In this document: piece by piece, positions 52,801 through 59,412 of the stretch | How positions within the stretch are numbered: the first letter of the stretch is position 1 | Layout: each line of letters begins with the position of its first letter | Source: Cellulomonas pakistanensis | GTDB lineage: Bacteria; Actinomycetota; Actinomycetes; Actinomycetales; Cellulomonadaceae | Direction: 5' to 3' | NCBI RefSeq assembly: GCF_016862755.1 | Contig: NZ_BONO01000001.1 | Span: 62,001-126,000, forward strand | Length of the DNA: 64,000 nucleotides | Made by a program: the position numbers and the translations under genes | The notes under the pieces: model-generated | Seen by the model: the letters and a program-made list of their open reading frames with translations, nothing else | Databases searched by the model: none | What the model was told of the DNA's origin: nothing

Positions 52801-53326
52801 TCCCACCGTCGAGCATGTCCGTACCAGCGCCGCCGTCGAGGCGGTCCTCACCGGTCGCACCGGTGAGGACGTCGTCGCCCTCACCCCCGACCAGGGTGTC
52901 GTGGTCGTTCTCACCTGCGAGCTGGTCGTTCCCGGCGCCGCCGTCGAGCTGATCGTCCCCGGTGCCGCCGGTGAGGGTGTCATCGCCCGACCCGCCGAGG
53001 AGGGTGTCGCCCTCGTTGCCGCCGAGCAACGTGTCGTCGCCGTCCCCACCCTCCAGGCGGTCGTAACCCGTGCCGCCGATCAGGACGTCGTCGCCGCCCA
53101 GGCCGATGAGCGTGTCGTCCCCGTTGCGGCCGCACAGGACGTCGGCGCCTGGCGTCCCGGTCAGTACATCCGGGCCGTCGGTGCCTGTGATGGTGCATGA
53201 GGGAGTGGCCGTGGTGGACGGCGCTGCCGAAACCGGACCGACTGCGATGGTGGTGGCCACGACGGTGCCTGCCACGATGCTCGCGAGCGTGCGCGCCGCG
53301 GCAGAGCGGATAGATGAACGCTGCAC
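49832..53326 (-). CDS. Secreted RTX/TSP3/VWA multidomain protein with C-terminal nuclease-like toxin domain
   Basis: A 1164-residue exported protein starting at GTG 53326 after GGGAG. Order: signal peptide (about 1-35); RTX Ca2+ repeats of GGxGxDxLx type (about 50-220); TSP3-like DTDGDGLxD repeats (about 246-386); a linker; VWA domain with MIDAS DSSGS (565-569) and TDGEG (about 558-727); more TSP3 repeats (about 735-860); a hydrophobic pre-toxin-like region VPYVVGAITAGIAGVGDIRDGL (about 909-965); and a C-terminal domain (about 1075-1164). The last carries D1085, E1096 and K1098 in LDV...GFEVKHG, then IEWHFFAN and the C-terminal tail, a PD-(D/E)XK nuclease-like pattern. It fits a polymorphic toxin or adhesin-effector. 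Two small genes overlap downstream. Confidence 0.8.
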   Translation of the reverse strand: MQRSSIRSAAARTLASIVAGTVVATTIAVGPVSAAPSTTATPSCTITGTDGPDVLTGTPGADVLCGRNGDDTLIGLGGDDVLIGGTGYDRLEGGDGDDTLLGGNEGDTLLGGSGDDTLTGGTGDDQLDGGAGNDQLAGENDHDTLVGGEGDDVLTGATGEDRLDGGAGTDMLDGGNDADLLVGGDGPDQLVAGHGADNLEGGRGDDTLDGGPDADRCDGATGSNTFLRCESTVEDPTPEEPLDPQADTDADGLPDALEERLGSSLTGSDTDADGLGDAAEFDTATDPVVADTDGDGVLDGADDTDGDTRTNAEELAAGTHPARSDTDGDGLDDGQELAAGTDPLLADTDGEGLGDHDEVLVGSDPTLVDTDGDEVSDAEDTFDRAVTDDTTGARLDVSGTAAQVLGVRLDPAGDERLEGQAGVRGPPVDLELPEGAGGTLTLPFDTTGLDENAYIAAFRLDEETGTLAWTPHATDLDAGEVRIDVGAGHSVPTLNRAATASEASAARESVGVSAGEVCLPGDPAAFLPRNTYVVLDVREFEQIWKDQIEVPRDKHEHIDVVLTLDSSGSMVWNDPEGARRTAATAYVDALLGGDRAAVVDFDDQGYVTQPLTEDRAAARDAIAAIDDVGGTHIAYAVQAALGELDQNGDPKHQRVIVLLTDGEGPYWQELTDRAAATGTVVYTVGLGPSTDTALLSGIAEATGGQFYLVLDADDLEGIFEDIRDRVGDVVDGDTGVADTDGDGLSDAAETAGMRTGTGALYRTDPTRDDTDGDGLTDGDEMGSLCSTGAFGAGTYYRAKADPTRADSDRDGLDDWYEVANTSYPFKADFDRDGLNDHAELMVHGTEPLSEDTDADGFADDWEIDNTAAGFDPRSYDETYEWWEYAGDFSRGALCGDVSGVFGFCDGDSVPYVVGAITAGIAGVGDIRDGLANLAKGDLVAAGLSLGSLVPVAGDAASVVTKSVKFLKQAVGTRAAALTRHVAHAGYLPRWAKIQVLDLASDGAVASIKSRGLVDADVLAFARRGIPAQHLRKILDAAEEVRPAAGRFRLEDAAERTLRADLPSPITGRPGRAITPGGPRNQRYLDVIDTELRTGFEVKHGYVDEAGRAGVQLSKDAQMVSTGAAPDIDRIEWHFFANSDGLFGPDEFLLQDLINNGIPFVIHLP
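52175..53179 (-). repeat. Tandem RTX and TSP3 calcium-binding repeat coding region
   Basis: Positions 53179-52670 encode about 18 nonapeptide RTX units (GGDGDDTLL, GGTGDDQLD and similar). Positions 52591-52175 encode about six TSP3-type units (DTDGDGLDD, DTDADGLGD). Both bind Ca2+ and fold outside the cell. The DNA repeats are diverged at synonymous sites, so this is old protein-level repetition, not a recent array or CRISPR. Confidence 0.85.
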
Positions 53327-53542
53327 GAGCACTCCCTCGTCCGGGTCGGTGACGACCAAAACGTAGGGTCCAGACCAAGGCGGCCACTGGCGATCGGACC
53401 TTCGTCACTCAGACGGCGCAACCGCCCAGGGCACGCTCACAGAGCCGCAGGCGCACCGCCGGCCTTCCCGCGTCCAGTCGGGTCCAGCCAGCTCTCCGGC
53501 GCGGCGTCTCGCCCCCAAAGGGTCGAGGGCGTGATGTGCCGC

Positions 53543-53794
53543 TCACCACGCCACGCTCCTCGTGAAGTGGAGGGTGACTGCTGGCGTTCGGGTCACGGTC
53601 GCCGGGATTTGGAACGGGACCATCGAGGACGCGCACGCCAGCGCGTCCGTCAAGTTCGTGGAACCTGCGTCCCAGACGGTCACGATGTGACCGAGGCCCG
53701 CCACGGTGAGTTTCGACTTCGGGGTCAGATCCGGCGCCACGGACGTGCGTCGCATGCGCGTGAACTGGGCATGGAGAGCCTGACCCCGCAGCAC
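53543..53794 (-). CDS. Small hypothetical protein
   Basis: An 83-codon frame from GTG 53794, starting 19 bp after the DUF4411 stop. About 80% of its codons end in G or C, as expected for a real gene here. The central part KLTVAGLGHIVTVWDAGSTNLTDALACASSMVPF looks globular. ATG at 53755 would give 70 residues. It may be a third member of the Xre-ImmA/DUF4411 operon. No family recognised. Confidence 0.4.
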   Translation of the reverse strand: MLRGQALHAQFTRMRRTSVAPDLTPKSKLTVAGLGHIVTVWDAGSTNLTDALACASSMVPFQIPATVTRTPAVTLHFTRSVAW

Positions 53795-53812
53795 GACACC
53801 AGCACAGCCCCG

Positions 53813-54286
53813 CTACGTGAACGTCCACCCTTGCTCGCGGATGAACCCGACCAAGTTGAGGCACCGCACCCCCAACACTTCGCACGCGTCGGGGATGCGG
53901 GGGTTCGACGGGTGCTTCGGGCTCTCATCGGTCACCACCACGCCGTCGTTGCACATCGCGAGCGCGATGACGAACGGATCCGCGCCGCTGCGACCGTTGC
54001 CGACGCCGATGAGCCGCGGGCAGGCACGCAACACCTCCTTGGTGCTCGCCTGCACGTCCTCCGACAGCGGCACGAAAAGGTACGGGCGTGCCTTCGCCCA
54101 CACGTGGACGTCGTCGTCCTTCTTGGCCAGCTCTTCGCGGACGACGTCGACCGACTGCACCTGCCAGACGACTGCGAGAGCGTCGATCTGCGGCCACAGC
54201 TGGGGGAAGAGGTCGGGTGGAAACTGGTCGCGTTGCCCGTTGATGTACGCGCTCGTGTCGAACGAGTAAAAGGAGCCGAGCGTCAT
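53813..54286 (-). CDS. DUF4411 PIN-like toxin
   Basis: A 157-residue protein. FYSFDTSAYINGQRDQFPPDLFPQLWPQI at the N-terminus, a middle VREELAKKDDDVHVWA and the C-terminal GADPFVIALA with VVTDESP fit the PIN-fold DUF4411 family, with acidic residues D9, E50-region and the late Asp as the metal site. Members are predicted RNases of toxin-antitoxin pairs. Its start overlaps the Xre-ImmA stop by 4 bp, the known partner arrangement. Confidence 0.8.
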   Translation of the reverse strand: MTLGSFYSFDTSAYINGQRDQFPPDLFPQLWPQIDALAVVWQVQSVDVVREELAKKDDDVHVWAKARPYLFVPLSEDVQASTKEVLRACPRLIGVGNGRSGADPFVIALAMCNDGVVVTDESPKHPSNPRIPDACEVLGVRCLNLVGFIREQGWTFT

Positions 54287-55482
54287 CTGCCACTCGCGCT
54301 GGCGAAACCGGCCGCCTCGGCGAGACGGGTGATCTGCCCGACCTTCACGTCCAGGTACGTCGCGGCCGTGAAGCTGTCGATGACCTTGCGCCTGTGGGCC
54401 CCGGCCACGCGGCGGACGTATCCCTTGCCGATGTCGCGTGCCTTCGTGCGGTAGAAGTCGCCCCCGGTAGCGGCGCTCCGCTCTTGTTCGACGTACGCCC
54501 GCTGAAAGTCCTCACGCCGCTGTTCGTAGAGGGATCGTGATGCCAACCCGAGATTCACCAGTCGCAGCAGCAGCGCTTCTGCGCTTGTACCGAAGCGCAC
54601 GGCAGCAGATGCGATCCGCTCGTAGGTCCATTCATCGACCGGACGCCCACGGAGCGACTCGGTCGCAGCACGCACCGCCGCAGCAGGCATCAGGACCTCA
54701 GCAGCGACGGCGTTACATCGCGCCTCCAGCGCCGTGTTCGGGTTGGTAGCCCGCGTCGTGGTCACCATGTCGCACAACCCGTCCGCGTGCAGCAGCAGGT
54801 GGACGTACTCGTGCACGAGGGAGAACGTTCGGGCGCGCACGGCGTCGGAGCCGTTCAGGACGATCACCGGCACGCGATCGAAGTACAGCGACATCGCGCG
54901 CATCTCCTGGGTGGCCACGCCGCCACCGCTGGTATGCAGGACCAGCACACCGGAGTCTTCCAGGGTCGAGACCCAGAAGCTCGAGTGCGCGTAGCGGTCG
55001 CTCGTCGTGGGACCGCTAGAACCTGCTAGTCCCTCGAGGTGCGACCGGATGCGCGAGGCGAGCTGGGCGTCGCTCAGTCGTGCGACCTCGGACGAAGGCA
55101 GACTCCACGCAGTGGGCACGGGCGTGTCTTCCGATTCGAGCAGGTCGATCAGCCAGTCGCGCTGCTGCTGAGCGCGACGGAACTCGGTGTGCAGCTCGGG
55201 GCTCCACTCGCCGCTCTCGCTGCCGGCGACGCGGCGGAAGTCCCGAAGGGTGTCGATGCCTTCCGGCGGTGTGTCGAGGAAGAACACGGCCAAACTTCGC
55301 CGGTACGCCTTGGCCGCTTTTCGGAGTTGTTCGATGGTGAGGCGCTCGTAGCCGGCTTCGCACGCCGCGAGCTTGTCCTCATCGATGCCGATCTTCCGGG
55401 CAGCAGCGAGCACCGAGTAACCCTGCGTCTGGCGCGCCCAGCGGAGCATCGTCGGTTCCACCAGTGCCGGAATGGCAGCCAT
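54283..55482 (-). CDS. Xre-ImmA/IrrE metallopeptidase, predicted antitoxin
   Basis: A 399-residue protein. The N-terminal Xre HTH (about 8-65, SVLAAARKIGIDEDKLAACEAGYERLT) is joined to an ImmA/IrrE domain with the zinc motif HEYVH (224-228) and the later Glu helix LEARCNAVAAEVLMP. Such Xre-COG2856 proteins pair with DUF4411 toxins and probably act as antitoxin and autorepressor. IrrE/ImmA relatives cleave repressors. ATG at 55482 is used; in-frame GTG codons lie upstream. Confidence 0.8.
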   Translation of the reverse strand: MAAIPALVEPTMLRWARQTQGYSVLAAARKIGIDEDKLAACEAGYERLTIEQLRKAAKAYRRSLAVFFLDTPPEGIDTLRDFRRVAGSESGEWSPELHTEFRRAQQQRDWLIDLLESEDTPVPTAWSLPSSEVARLSDAQLASRIRSHLEGLAGSSGPTTSDRYAHSSFWVSTLEDSGVLVLHTSGGGVATQEMRAMSLYFDRVPVIVLNGSDAVRARTFSLVHEYVHLLLHADGLCDMVTTTRATNPNTALEARCNAVAAEVLMPAAAVRAATESLRGRPVDEWTYERIASAAVRFGTSAEALLLRLVNLGLASRSLYEQRREDFQRAYVEQERSAATGGDFYRTKARDIGKGYVRRVAGAHRRKVIDSFTAATYLDVKVGQITRLAEAAGFASASGR

Positions 55483-55740
55483 GACGCCCAGAGTGACACC
55501 GACGTGCGACACGGCGCGGGAGTTCCGCAACTCGCCGGCCAGCGAGTCGCCTCGAATGCCCCGATCGGCCCAAAGGGCACCGCTTGCGACGCGCCGCGAC
55601 GAACACACCGCGGCGCGTCGACTTAGCCCCCCGCCCGGCAAGTGACCATGCCCCTACGGTGTCAGTCTCCGTCGCTAGGGTTCACGCACTCAGTCGAGCT
55701 GCCTCCCCGGGGGGCGCTCGCGTCGCGAGAGGGAGGTCCG

Positions 55741-56481
55741 GTGGAACAGCTCGTCTACCTGAATCGGTGGCAGTGGGCGCACCGTTTCCAGATGGAGGCG
55801 AACTCGCGGCCTGCCCGCTCTTGGCTCTCCGAGCGTCACCACGCCGTCGTCGTACCGGATCGCGGGCGTCTGGCCAGCGACCAGGACAACGACCGGGTCG
55901 CCATGGACTTCATCAGTGCGTCGAACACGCGCATCCAGGTGCTGGAGTACAGCGAGCTGCGCCACCTGGCGCCACCGCCGGATCTTCCGTTCGTGTTCGT
56001 CCATCCCTACTCGGACGACGAGCAGCAGGCGACTCGGGACTTCCTCACTGACCACCGCACGGTGCCGGCTCTTGTGATGGTGTGGCGCGAGCAGGACCTG
56101 ATCCGCTTGTGGCTCGAGAGCCGGGCTGCGACGAACCTGCTCGCCAGCGAGTCGACCGCGTCCGCAGATCCCGTGGCGTTGAGAGCGGCGCGGACCATGG
56201 TGTCCGAGGAGTACAACGGTCTCGCCAGCGGTCGAGGTAAGGACACCGTGATCCACGCGCTGCGGGCACTGCGTGACGCCGGCTACTCCCTGGACCCCGA
56301 CTTCTGGGCTCGGGCGATCCTCGCGGCGGACGGCTCGTTCGAGTCCGCTCGCACCGTCGCGCAGTTCGCCCGCGAGATCACCGCTGGTCGCCGCCATCGC
56401 GTGGCTAAGGAGCGTTTTCGACCGAACATCGTGTCGATCTGGCGCGACATGGTCGAGCAAGAGGCACGAACCACGACGTGA
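55741..56481 (+). CDS. Hypothetical protein next to Xre-ImmA/DUF4411
   Basis: A 246-residue soluble protein starting at GTG 55741 after GGGAGG. The first half is alpha/beta (RHHAVVVPDRGRLASDQDNDRVAMDFISASNTRIQVLEYSEL, FVFVHPYSDDEQQATRDFL). The second half is helical (VSEEYNGLASGRGKDTVIHALRALRDAGYSLDP). No known family or catalytic motif is identified. It is divergent from Xre-ImmA with about 258 bp between, so it may belong to the same accessory or defence module. Confidence 0.6.
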   Translation: MEQLVYLNRWQWAHRFQMEANSRPARSWLSERHHAVVVPDRGRLASDQDNDRVAMDFISASNTRIQVLEYSELRHLAPPPDLPFVFVHPYSDDEQQATRDFLTDHRTVPALVMVWREQDLIRLWLESRAATNLLASESTASADPVALRAARTMVSEEYNGLASGRGKDTVIHALRALRDAGYSLDPDFWARAILAADGSFESARTVAQFAREITAGRRHRVAKERFRPNIVSIWRDMVEQEARTTT

Positions 56482-56820
56482 CGTGCTGCCTGGACGTCCC
56501 CACGGCGGCCGTCACGACCGGGTGACCATCCCGGCGATGGTCGACGATCAGCTCATCGGCGCCAGCGCCCGCCGCAGCGACTGCGTCCTCGACGATCTGC
56601 TCCCAAGTGCCGCGGAAGGCGTCCCAGTCTGGGCCAGTTGCTTGCGTGGACGGCGCCGACGGGCGGCGCGTAGAGCGAGCTGCAACGCGTCGACATCACC
56701 GCACGGGTCGGCGGCGAGCGCTGGACGCCCCTCTGCAGTCGTCGTAACTCAGAGCGCAGCGCGCGGCTCCCACACGGCTTCCAGGCCGTAGCGAGCTCGT
56801 GGTGTACGGAGAACGACGAA
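56482..56820. other. Intergenic stretch without supported gene
   Basis: About 340 bp between the hypothetical gene at 55741 and the terminator at 56821. Short frames on both strands lack starts with ribosome sites and show no domain. Nothing is assigned. Confidence 0.4.
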
Positions 56821-56846
56821 GGCCCGAGTCGTCGCCGACTCGGGCC
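56821..56846 (-). terminator. Hairpin terminator of the two-gene unknown operon
   Basis: GGCCCGAGTCG (56821-56831) and CGACTCGGGCC (56836-56846) form an 11-bp stem with a 4-nt loop. On the minus strand it is followed by TTCGTCGTT, a weak T-rich tail. It lies 18 bp past the stop of the gene at 56864. Confidence 0.75.
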
Positions 56847-56863
56847 CCCGTGATGCCTGTCCG

Positions 56864-57157
56864 TCAGTTCACGAAGCCTGCTCGCGCGATCGCGCGGCCA
56901 GTCGCCGTGAGCCGCATCGGTTCGCCCTCTGCCCTGCCGACCATGTCGATGTACTCGGCGTACCCGTAGTCGCGCCCGATCAGCAGCTCGAACTGACGCA
57001 TCGACGAGTCCAGCCTGCTCAACTCCACGGGCGGAGTGACGTTGAGCCAGGCGTCCAGATGGTTGCCGGGAACTCCTGCCCCGGATTCGTTGACGAGGTT
57101 CAGGTACCGAAGTGCGCGTAGCAAGTCAGCAGAGATCAGCGGCTCCACCGGCTTCAC
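56864..57157 (-). CDS. Hypothetical protein
   Basis: A 97-residue helical protein starting at GTG 57157 (KPVEPLISADLLRALRYLNLVNES). It has a conserved-looking middle, LLIGRDYGYAEYIDMVGRAEG, and ends ARAGFVN. No family recognised. It starts 28 bp after the stop of the upstream gene at 57185 and shares its transcript, which ends at the hairpin at 56821-56846. Confidence 0.6.
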   Translation of the reverse strand: MKPVEPLISADLLRALRYLNLVNESGAGVPGNHLDAWLNVTPPVELSRLDSSMRQFELLIGRDYGYAEYIDMVGRAEGEPMRLTATGRAIARAGFVN

Positions 57158-57184
57158 TGCTCGTCTCCGCCGCTAGCGGCGCAG

Positions 57185-57592
57185 TCAGTGTTGCTCGGGC
57201 ACGTCGGCCAGCCGCTGGACACGGACAGGCAATCCGACGGTGCCCCTGCGCCGCAGGCGGAGGTCGAACGAGTGCGTCATCGCCCGCAGTACCGCGTACG
57301 GGTCCACGTCGTGGATGAGGAAGCTAGTCACTGGGATCTCGCCATCGTTCGCTGCTGCGATCTTCCGCAGCACGTCGCCACCCTCGGGGACGACATCGCG
57401 ATGCACCGCAAGGACTCGTAGCTCGTGCACGCGCTCACCGCCGCCGATGTCGAGACCGACGATCCACCAGTCCTCGGCGTCGAGACCCACGAGCTTGTTC
57501 AGCAACCGACCGGTCATCCGCTCATCGAGCTGCGCAGTCCCGTGCCAGTCATCGTACGTGACCGAGGCATCGCCCCAGATGTAGTCAGCCAC
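57185..57592 (-). CDS. Hypothetical protein
   Basis: A 135-residue soluble protein: DYIWGDASVTYDDWHGTAQLDERM, then WWIVGLDIGGGERVHELRVLAVHRDVVPEGGDVLRKIA and a C-terminal basic strand region. The alternating hydrophobic pattern suggests a beta-rich fold. No family recognised. It is the first gene of a two-gene unit, downstream of dnaB on the same strand after 154 bp containing short direct repeats. Confidence 0.6.
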   Translation of the reverse strand: MADYIWGDASVTYDDWHGTAQLDERMTGRLLNKLVGLDAEDWWIVGLDIGGGERVHELRVLAVHRDVVPEGGDVLRKIAAANDGEIPVTSFLIHDVDPYAVLRAMTHSFDLRLRRRGTVGLPVRVQRLADVPEQH

Positions 57593-57644
57593 CTCGGCCT
57601 TTCCCTTCTCATCGACCTAGACCAACCCGGATCCGGGCACAGGA

Positions 57645-57722
57645 TTCGCATCCACCACTTCAGTCAGAGGTATCGATGCTGAGTCCTCGCATCGGTTCGC
57701 ATCGGGACGGTCGATTCGCATC
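57645..57722. repeat. Short direct repeats TTCGCATC
   Basis: TTCGCATC occurs at 57645-57652, 57696-57703 and 57715-57722, with a variant CTCGCATC at about 57685. They lie in the intergenic region after dnaB. Their role is unknown. They could be binding sites upstream of the gene at 57592. Confidence 0.3.
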
Positions 57723-57746
57723 TACGCGTTTGCTCAGCAACCGGGC

Positions 57747-59117
57747 TCAGGCCTGCATGTCCACGAACCGCGAGTAGTGCCCCTGGAACGCCACGGTGAT
57801 GACGTCGGTCGGGCCGTTACGGTGCTTGGCCACGATCAGGTCCGCCTCGCCGGCGCGCGGCGACTCCCGCTCGTACGCGTCCTCGCGGTGCAGCAGGATC
57901 ACCATGTCGGCGTCCTGCTCGATGGACCCGGACTCACGCAGGTCGGACATGGCGGGCTTCTTGTCCGTGCGCTGCTCGGGACCACGGTTCAGCTGCGACA
58001 GCGCGATGACCGGGACCTCGAGCTCCTTCGCGAGCAGCTTGAGCGCACGGGAGAACTCCGAGACCTCCTGCTGGCGGGACTCGACGCGCTTGCCGGACGA
58101 CATCAGCTGCAGGTAGTCGATGATGACGAGCTTGAGGTCGTTCTTCTGCTTGAGCCGCCGGCACTTCGCGCGGATCTCCATCAGCGACATGTTGGGCGAG
58201 TCGTCGATGAACAGGGGCGCCTCGGTGAGCTTGCCCTGGATCTGCGCGAGCTTCTGCCAGTCGTCGTCGCCCATGGTGCCGTTGCGCATCTTCTGCAGCG
58301 GCACGCGCGCCTCGGCGGACAGCAGGCGCATCGTGATCTCGGAGCGGCTCATCTCGAGGGAGAACACGACGGACGCCTGCTGGTGCTTGATCGACGCGGC
58401 GCGGGCGAAGTCCAGCGCGAGCGTCGACTTGCCGATGGCCGGTCGGGCGGCGATGACGATCATCTGCCCGGGGTGGAGGCCGTTGGTCAGGCGGTCCAGG
58501 TCGGCGAAGCCGGTCGGGGTGCCGACCATGCCCTCGCCGCGGTGCCCGGCGGACTCGATCTCGTCGAGGGTGCCGGCGACGACCTCGCCGAGCCGGTGGT
58601 AGTCCTCGGTGGTGCGCCGGTCGCTGACCGCGTACACCTCGGCCTGGGCGTTGTTGACGATCTCCTCGACGTCGCCGCCCTCGGTCGCGTAGCCGAGCTG
58701 CACGATGCGGGTGCCGGCCTCGACCAGGCGGCGCAGCACGGCGCGCTCCTGGACGATGCGGGCGTAGTACCCGGCGTTGGCCGCGGTCGGCACCATCGAG
58801 ATGAGCGTGTGCAGGTAGGGCACGCCGCCCACGCGGGTGATCTCGCCGCGCTTGGTCAGCTCGTCCGCGACCGTCACGGCGTCGGCGGGCTCGCCGCGGC
58901 CGTACAGGTCGAGGATCGCGTCGTAGATCGCCTCGTGCGCGGGCCGGTAGAAGTCGGTGCCGCGGATCTCCTCGACGACGTCGGCGATGGCGTCCTTCGA
59001 GATCATCATGCCGCCGAGCACGCTCTGCTCCGCGTCGAGGTCCTGCGGCGGCGTGCGGTCGAACGCCGCGCGGCCCTGCCCCGCGGGTGCCCCGAACTCC
59101 AGCTCGTCGATCGTCAC
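57747..59117 (-). CDS. dnaB: Replicative DNA helicase DnaB
   Basis: A 456-residue hexameric helicase. The N-terminal primase-interacting domain begins PPQDLDAEQSVLGGMMIS. The RecA-like motor has Walker A ARPAIGKST (224-232), Walker B LVIIDYLQLM and the motif IALSQLNRGPEQR. No intein is present. It unwinds DNA at the replication fork with ATP. GTG at 59117 follows GAGGGCGGGG and is chosen over an upstream frame. The usual actinobacterial neighbours rplI, rpsR and ssb are within 6 kb. Confidence 0.95.
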   Translation of the reverse strand: MTIDELEFGAPAGQGRAAFDRTPPQDLDAEQSVLGGMMISKDAIADVVEEIRGTDFYRPAHEAIYDAILDLYGRGEPADAVTVADELTKRGEITRVGGVPYLHTLISMVPTAANAGYYARIVQERAVLRRLVEAGTRIVQLGYATEGGDVEEIVNNAQAEVYAVSDRRTTEDYHRLGEVVAGTLDEIESAGHRGEGMVGTPTGFADLDRLTNGLHPGQMIVIAARPAIGKSTLALDFARAASIKHQQASVVFSLEMSRSEITMRLLSAEARVPLQKMRNGTMGDDDWQKLAQIQGKLTEAPLFIDDSPNMSLMEIRAKCRRLKQKNDLKLVIIDYLQLMSSGKRVESRQQEVSEFSRALKLLAKELEVPVIALSQLNRGPEQRTDKKPAMSDLRESGSIEQDADMVILLHREDAYERESPRAGEADLIVAKHRNGPTDVITVAFQGHYSRFVDMQA

Positions 59118-59296
59118 AGTGCCCCGCCCTCGCTCGTCCCCGCCGTCGACCCGAACCGATGGTCGCACCAGCCTCCGACACGCTCGGGACCCCTGGGTTC
59201 GGGTCCCGGCTCACGCGCCGTCGCGAGGGTAGGCGCCCGCCGGACGGCCCGTCGAGCGAGACGCACACAGGGCCTGGGGACGAGCTTGTGGAAGGC

Positions 59297-59412
59297 TGTG
59301 GACGCACGCCGCATCTTGTCCACAGGTCGTGGACACAGGTGTGGACAGAGCCGGACGAGCCTGTGAGCAGGGCGTTCTCACCGGCGCAAACACCGCTGAC
59401 CCATGTGGACGG
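59297..59412. promoter_or_regulatory. Cluster of DnaA-box-like 9-mers
   Basis: One exact actinobacterial DnaA box TTGTCCACA (59316-59324) is flanked by near matches on the minus strand: TGTGGACGC (59297), CGTGGACAC (59328), TGTGGACAG (59340, 8 of 9) and TGTGGACGG (59404). All lie in the divergent region between dnaB and the MATE gene. There is no AT-rich unwinding element, so a regulatory or DnaA-titration site is more likely than an origin. Confidence 0.5.

Noticed and set aside
52175-53179. Tandem repeats as a possible CRISPR array or satellite
   Set aside because: The period is 27 bp and in frame. The units encode Ca2+-binding RTX and TSP3 motifs and vary at synonymous sites. No spacer pattern or cas genes are present.
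57747-59117. Intein in DnaB
   Set aside because: The helicase motor is continuous through Walker A and B and is of normal length, so no insertion is present.
59297-59412. Replication origin
   Set aside because: DnaA-like boxes are present, but there is no AT-rich unwinding region and no dnaA, dnaN or rpmH nearby.
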